Positions 58,001 through 64,000 of a stretch of 64,000 bases of DNA are shown here, one piece after another. The notes beneath the pieces were generated by a model, which searched no databases, was not told where the DNA came from, and worked only from the letters and a program-made list of their open reading frames with translations. Both the position numbers and the translations under genes were made by a program. Every line of letters starts with the position of its first letter. The first letter of the stretch is position 1. This DNA is from Myxococcales bacterium. GTDB lineage: Bacteria; Myxococcota_A; Polyangia; Nannocystales; Nannocystaceae. The stretch is from assembly GCA_020633295.1 (NCBI GenBank), contig JACKDW010000026.1, positions 40,768 through 104,767 of the forward strand. The letters run 5' to 3'.

Positions 58001-58903
58001 CCGCGGGCGCGCGCGCGGATCTCGACGCAGCAGCGTGAGGCACAGCGCCTCGAGGTCCTCCGGCACGGCGTCCTCGTCGGTCACGGGCTCGCCGAGCTCC
58101 TCGCGCTCGCGCGCGAGCGCGACCGAGGGCGGCGTCGGGTCGCGCTCCTGCTTGGCGAGCAGCATCGCCAACCCCTTGCCGCGAAACGGCAGGCGCCCGG
58201 TGAGGCACAGGTAGGTCATCACGCCGAGCGCGTACCAGTCACTCGCCTCGGAGGCCGGGGCGCCGCCGGCCTGTTCGGGCGAGATGTACGCCGGCGTCCC
58301 CACCATGTCGCCGCTGCCGCTGCGCATGGTCTCGACGACAGACTCGGACACGAGCCCGAAGTCGAGCACGACCGCCCGCCCCTGCGCGTTGACCAGCACG
58401 TTGGAGGGCTTGAGGTCACGATGCAGCACGCCCGCGGCGTGGATCGCCCCGATCGCGCCGGCGAGCTGCCGCAGCCCCGAGCGCAGGCGCTCGAGCAGCG
58501 CGGCCCGCCCTCCTGGCGCGCCCGAGCTCAGCGGCGCGCGCACCCACTCGACGAAGTCGACGCCGTCGATGTACTCCATGGTGAAGAACATCCGCTCGCC
58601 CTCGGAGAACAGCGCGTGCAGGCTGATGAGGTTCGGGTGCGTGACGTCGGCGAGCGCCCGGAACTCGCGCTTGAACCGGTAGAGCGCGCTCGGGCTGACG
58701 CCGAGCAGCGTCTTGAGCGCGACGACCTCCTCCCGCTCGTGGTCGAGCGCCTCGTAGACCACTCCCATCCCGCCGGCGCCGAGCCGCCGCCGGATCGAGA
58801 ACCGGCGGTTGCTGCAGAACTCGATGAACGCGGGGTCATCTCGCAGCGAACGCGGCTCCTCCGCGTCCCACGTGTCACGCTCCGCGTCGTTCGGCTCGGA
58901 CAC
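55043..58903 (-). CDS. Ser/Thr kinase fused to AAA-type ATPase and helical repeat region
   Basis: About 1,286 residues from a GTG (VSEPNDAERDTW); TTG 14 codons earlier is an alternative. Kinase domain about 35-290: LGAGGMGVVYEALD, HRDLKPSNVL with catalytic Asp163, VLDFGLV, VGTPAYISPEQ. The predicted ATPase (about 345-650) has Walker A GRSGMGKTALV with Lys371 and a Walker B-like LVLHIDDLQWGD, as in AAA_16/STAND regulators. The remaining 600 residues are TPR-like helices (AARIYLEAADRAGPGQRARAL, ARAHLRAAEQGFKTVDMALHA). This is the common myxobacterial kinase-ATPase architecture that integrates signals. Divergent from the thiolase with 260 bases between. Confidence 0.9.
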   Translation of the reverse strand: MSEPNDAERDTWDAEEPRSLRDDPAFIEFCSNRRFSIRRRLGAGGMGVVYEALDHEREEVVALKTLLGVSPSALYRFKREFRALADVTHPNLISLHALFSEGERMFFTMEYIDGVDFVEWVRAPLSSGAPGGRAALLERLRSGLRQLAGAIGAIHAAGVLHRDLKPSNVLVNAQGRAVVLDFGLVSESVVETMRSGSGDMVGTPAYISPEQAGGAPASEASDWYALGVMTYLCLTGRLPFRGKGLAMLLAKQERDPTPPSVALAREREELGEPVTDEDAVPEDLEALCLTLLRRDPRARPRALEILERLGVDEDGPSGSGLSRSGRRELLWREALFIGREAHLRALREAYDATHRGNAVAVHVYGRSGMGKTALVQRFLADLRAREEGAVILVGRCYERESVSFKALDSLVDSLCQHLVRLPERRVAELMPRDILALARVFPVLQRVGAVAQSPRRATAIPDPRELRRRAFAALKELLARMADRRPLVLHIDDLQWGDRDSAALLADLLSPPDAPALLLIASYRSEYSTSAPVLRALRDRSSAEIDTRGIEVGPMSVREACDLALALLKSSEPRGGVSPRARARQIARESQGSPLFVHELARYVDLVAEPPDDGAARGKPRAGELLLDQVLTARLAQLPEDARVLLEIIAVSGGPLDERLATVAAALKGDARGTLALLRGEHLVLTHSSEDGSTVESYHDRIREFVLSRLDSERLRARHRALAFAMEAAGDAGSDTLAVHFREAGEWERAGEYARTAADQAAAALAFDRAARLYRLALEFIPRSDPGLSDLQCRLADALANGGRGGRAARIYLEAADRAGPGQRARALDLRRRAAEQLLQAGHYAEGLRTLRDVVDEAGLSYPQGRRRALTMVAFERVRLRLRGLSLKLRPDVQVNPRDRAQLDVCRSAAAGLAAHDPQAAALFHARHLSMALKTGHAFHAACALAVELAFVALPGERARERTERLVTAAQSLTQRVEAPFPRGLLALTRGVAGFMMGRWRDALGLFERAEELLRTECVGAGYEITLAQTFRMLALTHMGLLHTLDLEMARCISAANERDNLWADTTLRAGPQNIRWLAADEPEQARAELIRVGKRWPEGGFAMQRLWTFIAKVQLDLYLGDGAEAWSRLAGRWSTLAQGFMFECQWLRITLLHLRISAALLRITTDGSARERAGLVRSIEADIRTLTRERALWVRPIVELARAGLGAVEGGPHEARAHLRAAEQGFKTVDMALHAAAARWRFGQLVGGDEGRELIESALAFTEDQGIKQPARMLAMFTPGFPEAG

Positions 58904-59164
58904 GGAGCGCAGCGACAGCTGCGTGTCCTGTGAACGGCTGCTCAAACCGGCGAGCAGGGTATACCGGTCACGCCGCCCCAGAAAAGCGCGCGTTCGCGCG
59001 AGCCCGCGTTCGCGGACAGCGAGCCCGCGCTGTCTGGTTGACCAGCTCGCAGCGGGCCGTGAGTTCGCGCAAGACCGCCGCGCGCGCGACCCAACGCGAG
59101 CACGCCGCCGCCGCTCCCCTCGCGCCGGCTGGAGCCGCGCAGGCGCCCGTGATACGCCCGGCCC

Positions 59165-60376
<1,212 letters not shown>

Positions 60377-60441
60377 TCCCGCGAGATCCAGGCGCGCCCG
60401 GGATTGACGCCGCGCGGGCGCGCTCTCTAGGTTGTACGGAC

Positions 60442-61011
60442 ATGCGTCGCCTACTCCCTGTCCTCGCAAGCTTGTTGGTCCTCGCCCCGATCGCGCCTGG
60501 CTGCGGCGACAGCGGCAAGGGCACCGCGACCGAGTCCACGACCAACGGCGACTCGCAGTCGAGCACCGACGACGCGACCGGCAACGAGTCGACGGGCGGC
60601 GTCGATGGTTGTGACAGCGGCGCCCCGACGGACAAGACCGGCGAGAACAAGATGGCGGAGTTCGGCGCCCCGTGCTCCGTCGACGCCGACTGCGAGCCGA
60701 TCCTCGGCGCCGGCGCGAAGTGCATCCAGAACATCCTCGACCTCTACGACGCGCCCGGCGGCTACTGCACCCTCGACTGCGAGCTGCCCGACGCGATGAC
60801 GAAGTACGAGCTCGACAACGCGGCCTGCGGCGCGGGCATCTACTGCATGGGCGCCAACGGGTTCTTCACCGCGTGCGTGCCCGAGTGCACCTCCGACGAG
60901 GACTGCTGGCGCGAGGGCTACGAGTGCCGCCTGCTGCCGCAGCTCGGGGCCGAGGGCGAGCCGAAGTTCTGCCTGATGCCGGACTCCTGCGGGCCCGACC
61001 TCGGGGGCTAG
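60442..61011 (+). CDS. Cys-rich lipoprotein
   Basis: 189 residues from ATG (MRRLLPVLASLLVL). The lipobox IAPGC gives Cys21. A Thr/Ser/Asp-rich linker (about 25-55) leads to a Cys-rich region with 12 cysteines (CSVDADCEPILGAGAKCIQN, CTLDCELPD, CGAGIYCMG, CVPECTSDEDCWREGYECR). It is of the same pattern as the other Cys-rich lipoproteins here. Probably surface-exposed; function unknown. Confidence 0.75.
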   Translation: MRRLLPVLASLLVLAPIAPGCGDSGKGTATESTTNGDSQSSTDDATGNESTGGVDGCDSGAPTDKTGENKMAEFGAPCSVDADCEPILGAGAKCIQNILDLYDAPGGYCTLDCELPDAMTKYELDNAACGAGIYCMGANGFFTACVPECTSDEDCWREGYECRLLPQLGAEGEPKFCLMPDSCGPDLGG

Positions 61012-61048
61012 GCGCGGCCGCGGCCCCGCCGCGAGCTAGAACAGCGAG

Positions 61049-63295
61049 CTAGGACAGCGCGCCCGGCCACAGGCGCGCGCTGACCTCCCGCTTGCCCGCC
61101 TCGGCGCGCCAGTACTCCGAGTCCGGGTCGACCGCGTAGCTGCGCGCGAGCATCTCCTGGATCTGCGCCTCGATCGCCGACGCGACCGCGGCGTCCTCGA
61201 TGATCACGTTGGCCTCGCGCTCCCAGTAGCTCGCGGTCACGTCGAGGTTGGCCGAGCCGATCGAGACCACGCGCGCGTCCGCGGTCACGACCTTCGCGTG
61301 CACGTAGGGGCGCAGGCAGCCGCCGACGGTCGTGATCAGCGGCGAGCGGGGCGTGCGGTACTCGGACAGGCGCGCGCCGGCCCGCATGAGCGGCTCGAGC
61401 CGCTGCTTGGTCATGTACTCGAAGATCTCGCGGTGCAGCGGGCCGCGCAGCAGCGTGCCGTCGTCGCGCCGCGCGTTGGCGTTGCCCGTGAGGATCGTGA
61501 CCACCACGCCGCGCGAGAGCGCGGCCAGCAGCGCGTCGAGCAGCGCCGAGACGATCGGGAAGTCGTTGAGCACGTAGATGTGCGCGCGCGCCGAGCGGAT
61601 CATCGCCTCGTAGGCCCCGAGCGCGTTGCTGTCGGAGAGGCCGTCGTGGACCACGAGCCGCGCCGCGCACTCGCCCGCGGTCTCGAGCGCGGGCAGCAGC
61701 GCGGCTTCGTCGTCGGCGTTGACCTCGGGGCCGCCGCAGCGCCGCCAGTTGGCGAGGAAGCAGCGCTGGATCTCGCCGACCAGCGGCCCGTGGACCTCGA
61801 CGTGCGCGTCGAGCCAGGGCACGCGGTCGCTGCGGGTCCAGTCGGAGACCGCGATCTCGTCGAAGCCCGTGTAGTACTCGTCGCTGCAGTTGCGCCCGCT
61901 GACGATCGCCACGCGCCCGTCGACGACGATCAGCTTGCGGTGGTCACGGCGCTTGAGCAGCCCCAGCTCGAGCTCGCCGGCGCTGGCGATCGGGTCGCTG
62001 GCGACGATGTCGACGCCGGGCTCGCGCGCGAGCCCCTCGAGGATCTCGTTGCGCAGCCCGAGCACGTCCTGCGTCGAGTAGAGCGCGTCGACGGTCATGC
62101 GCACGCGCACGCCCGCGCGCGCGCGCGCGACCAGCCGCGCCGCGAGGTGCTCGGTGAAGCGGCCGTCGCGGACGATGTAGAACTGCAGGTGCACGCTGCT
62201 CGCGGCCGACTCGATCAGCTCGAACACTCGCTCCCGCGCGCGCCGGTTGTCGAACTCGACCTCGCAGCGGTTGCCGTGGACGAGCCGCGTGCCGGTGCGC
62301 TGGTCGAGGCGCCAGCGCAGCGGGTCACGGGCGCGCCGCCGCGCGTCGACGAAGGCGCGCGCCGACTCCTCCCACAGCCCGACGCCCGGCGCGGCGTCGC
62401 GGCCGGCCGCGAGCCGGCGCGCGAGCGTCTCGAGCTCGACGCGCTCGATCGCGTCGACGAAGTCTTCGGGCCAGGTCGACACGTCGCACAGCACGGCCGC
62501 GAGCGGCACGCCGTCAGCCCGGAGCGCGCGCACGAGCGAGCGCTCGAACACCGGGCGGAAGTCGACGCCGAGCGTCGTCAGCCCGCGCGACTCGGCGCTG
62601 TGGATCAGGCGCGCGCCGATCGGCAGCCGCTGGCGCTCCATGGCCTCGAGCAGCGCGCGCGCGCGGTCGCTCGCGTCGAAGTCGAAGTACGCGATCATCC
62701 AGCCGCGCCCCGCGAGCGCGCGCAGCGGGCTGAGGTCGAGCGCGGGCTCGGCGAGCAGCAGGTCGCCGTGCACGGCGAGCACCGGCGCCGCGTCGACGAC
62801 CTGCAGGACCACGCGATCGGTGGTCGCGCGCGCGATGATGACCGCGTCCGCGCGATCGAGCACCTCGAAGCGGATGTCGTGCACGCCGACGGCGCGCGGC
62901 GTGTAGCGGCAGCGGACGGTGCGGTCGAACGCGCCCGTGGGCACCTCGCCGACGGGCTCGCCGTTGACGAAGAAGCGCACCAGGCGGGCCCGCAGCCGCA
63001 GCGGCGCCTCGAGCGAGGCCTCGAGATCGACCGTCTCGCCGAGCACGACGAGCTGATCGCGACCCGACGCGCGCAGGAACTGGAGGAACCCGCCGGATCG
63101 ACGCCAGCGCTCGAGCGATCCGGAGATCGTGCGGGCCGCGAGCTCGAGCGGCCGGGAGATCAGCGCGCCGTCGTCGGCCGACTCGCCGCCGCCGTCGTCG
63201 CGCGCCTCGTCCGACGCGCTGTGGATCGGCGAGAGCGCGCTGAGGGCCGCGCGCACGCGCTCGAGGTACCCCGGCTCATCGGCTCGCTGGCTCAC
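61049..63295 (-). CDS. Cardiolipin-synthase-like phospholipase D protein with N-terminal extension
   Basis: 748 residues from GTG (VSQRADEPGYLERV); another GTG 39 bases upstream is open. Two HKD motifs are intact: HRKLIVVDG (His452) with SGRN, and HAKVVTADA (His666) with GSANLD. The spacing and RVRMTVDALYSTQ region are like cardiolipin synthases. About 330 residues precede the first PLD domain, including a beta-rich segment (VRFFVNGEPVGEVPTG, RCRYTPRAVGVHDIRFEVL) that looks like an Ig-like or C2-like fold, and the first PLD half is separated from it by a long helical stretch. There is no clear membrane anchor. It transfers or hydrolyses phosphatidyl groups. Confidence 0.85.
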   Translation of the reverse strand: MSQRADEPGYLERVRAALSALSPIHSASDEARDDGGGESADDGALISRPLELAARTISGSLERWRRSGGFLQFLRASGRDQLVVLGETVDLEASLEAPLRLRARLVRFFVNGEPVGEVPTGAFDRTVRCRYTPRAVGVHDIRFEVLDRADAVIIARATTDRVVLQVVDAAPVLAVHGDLLLAEPALDLSPLRALAGRGWMIAYFDFDASDRARALLEAMERQRLPIGARLIHSAESRGLTTLGVDFRPVFERSLVRALRADGVPLAAVLCDVSTWPEDFVDAIERVELETLARRLAAGRDAAPGVGLWEESARAFVDARRRARDPLRWRLDQRTGTRLVHGNRCEVEFDNRRARERVFELIESAASSVHLQFYIVRDGRFTEHLAARLVARARAGVRVRMTVDALYSTQDVLGLRNEILEGLAREPGVDIVASDPIASAGELELGLLKRRDHRKLIVVDGRVAIVSGRNCSDEYYTGFDEIAVSDWTRSDRVPWLDAHVEVHGPLVGEIQRCFLANWRRCGGPEVNADDEAALLPALETAGECAARLVVHDGLSDSNALGAYEAMIRSARAHIYVLNDFPIVSALLDALLAALSRGVVVTILTGNANARRDDGTLLRGPLHREIFEYMTKQRLEPLMRAGARLSEYRTPRSPLITTVGGCLRPYVHAKVVTADARVVSIGSANLDVTASYWEREANVIIEDAAVASAIEAQIQEMLARSYAVDPDSEYWRAEAGKREVSARLWPGALS

Positions 63296-63366
63296 CCGGG
63301 GGAGTGTACCCGCCTGCGGCGCGCGTCTGGACACCCCGGCCCGCGCCGTGCTGAGGTCTCCCCGTC

Positions 63367-64000
63367 ATGACGATCCTGATCGACGGCGCCGTCGGGACCG
63401 AGCTCGAGCGACGCGGCGCCCGCATGGACGCGCCGCTGTGGTCCGCGCACGCGCTGCTCGACGACCCGGCGCTCGTCGAGACCATCCACCTCGACTACCT
63501 CCGCGCCGGCGCGCAGCTGCTGACGACCAACACCTTCCGCACCCACGCGCGCAACCTCGCGGCCGGCGGCGACGCGCTCGCCGAGCGAGCGCGCGAGCTG
63601 ACGATCCTCGCGGTCACGCTGGCGCGCGCCGCCCGGGATCGCCACGCGCGGGAGCGCGGCGACGCCCTGCGCGCGCGCGTGGCGGGCTCGATCAGCCCGC
63701 TCGAGGACTGCTATGAGCCCGATCGCTCCCCGGTCCGCGCGCGCGCGCTGCCGGAGCACCGCGCCATGGCCGAGGACCTCGTCGCCGGCGGCTGCGACCT
63801 GCTGCTGATCGAGACCATGGGCCGCGTCGACGAGGCCTGCGCGGCGGTCGACGCCTGCGACGGCCTCGCGCGCCCGGTCTGGCTGTCGGTGGTGTGCCGC
63901 GCGGACGGTCGCCTGATCGGCGGCGAGCCCCTCGACGCGCTCGCGCGCGCGCTCGCGCGCCGCCCCGTGCGCGCGCTGCTGGTCAACTGCACCGACCTCG
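63367..64000 (+). CDS. Homocysteine S-methyltransferase (partial, runs off the window)
   Basis: The first 211 residues. MTILIDGAVGTELERRGARMD, QLLTTNTFRTHARNL, VAGSISPLEDCYEPD and LLLIETMGRVDEA are typical of the BHMT/MmuM family. A first Zn-ligand cysteine is visible at the end (LLVNCTDL); the paired GGCCG should follow outside. It transfers a methyl group from S-methylmethionine or betaine to homocysteine. It is 71 bases from the divergent PLD gene. The C-terminal third is outside the window. Confidence 0.9.
   Translation, partial: MTILIDGAVGTELERRGARMDAPLWSAHALLDDPALVETIHLDYLRAGAQLLTTNTFRTHARNLAAGGDALAERARELTILAVTLARAARDRHARERGDALRARVAGSISPLEDCYEPDRSPVRARALPEHRAMAEDLVAGGCDLLLIETMGRVDEACAAVDACDGLARPVWLSVVCRADGRLIGGEPLDALARALARRPVRALLVNCTDL

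Overview
The window is very GC-rich (third codon positions are almost all G or C) and gene-dense. It looks like a chromosome segment of a predatory or gliding deltaproteobacterium (Myxococcota), probably of the Nannocystis/Enhygromyxa group (Nannocystineae). The evidence is the gene style: many lipoproteins with long Ser/Thr/Gly/Asp-rich linkers before Cys-rich domains, a (Asp-Gly)n lipoprotein with myxobacterial Cys-rich repeats and a fibrinogen-like end, large Ser/Thr kinases fused to ATPase or TPR regions, and an HTTM membrane protein. The species assignment is inference.

Layout. 1-6.8 kb: the end of an outer-membrane-type protein with a good terminator, a radical SAM protein, an L,D-transpeptidase, a lipoprotein, alanine racemase and a Crp/Fnr regulator. 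7.0-10 kb: a thiamine-thiazole run (thiS, thiG, a frameshifted thiE/tenI) followed by a signal-peptidase homologue lacking both catalytic residues. 10.5-17.7 kb: two PLP fold-type II enzymes, an XdhD-like fused molybdenum hydroxylase and an SsnA-like aminohydrolase, a set that recalls the purine-catabolic ygeX/ssnA/xdhD clusters. 17.8-31.6 kb: surface lipoproteins, a glyoxalase-fold protein, a lipase-like hydrolase, a NAT homologue without its cysteine, an aldehyde dehydrogenase, an HTTM protein, a selenocysteine-containing peroxiredoxin-like gene (in-frame UGA plus a hairpin), and an O-methyltransferase. 31.6-43.3 kb: a PAS-histidine kinase with a degenerate receiver, an APH-aminotransferase fusion, an AraC regulator, an MBL-fold lipoprotein, a tRNA with anticodon CAU, a TerB-like protein, and an oxidoreductase.

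The most unusual region is 43.6-50.8 kb. A Ser/Thr kinase-TPR gene on the minus strand is cut in two. Its N-terminal half ends at the DQFSF motif near 49.91 kb and its C-terminal half resumes in frame at 45.78 kb. The 4.13 kb between them is flanked by an 8-bp direct repeat, and a third copy lies inside. The interior therefore reads as two tandem elements sharing terminal sequences. One carries a beta-propeller lipoprotein. The other carries a hairpin-repeat array, a toxin-antitoxin pair and a decayed tyrosine-recombinase tail that runs into the element end. Recombination between the outer repeats would restore the kinase frame exactly.

51-64 kb: further lipoproteins, a zinc-ribbon protein, a DUF4442 thioesterase-like protein, a 1,286-residue kinase/AAA-ATPase signalling protein, a thiolase divergent from it, a cardiolipin-synthase-like phospholipase D protein, and the start of a homocysteine S-methyltransferase that runs off the window.
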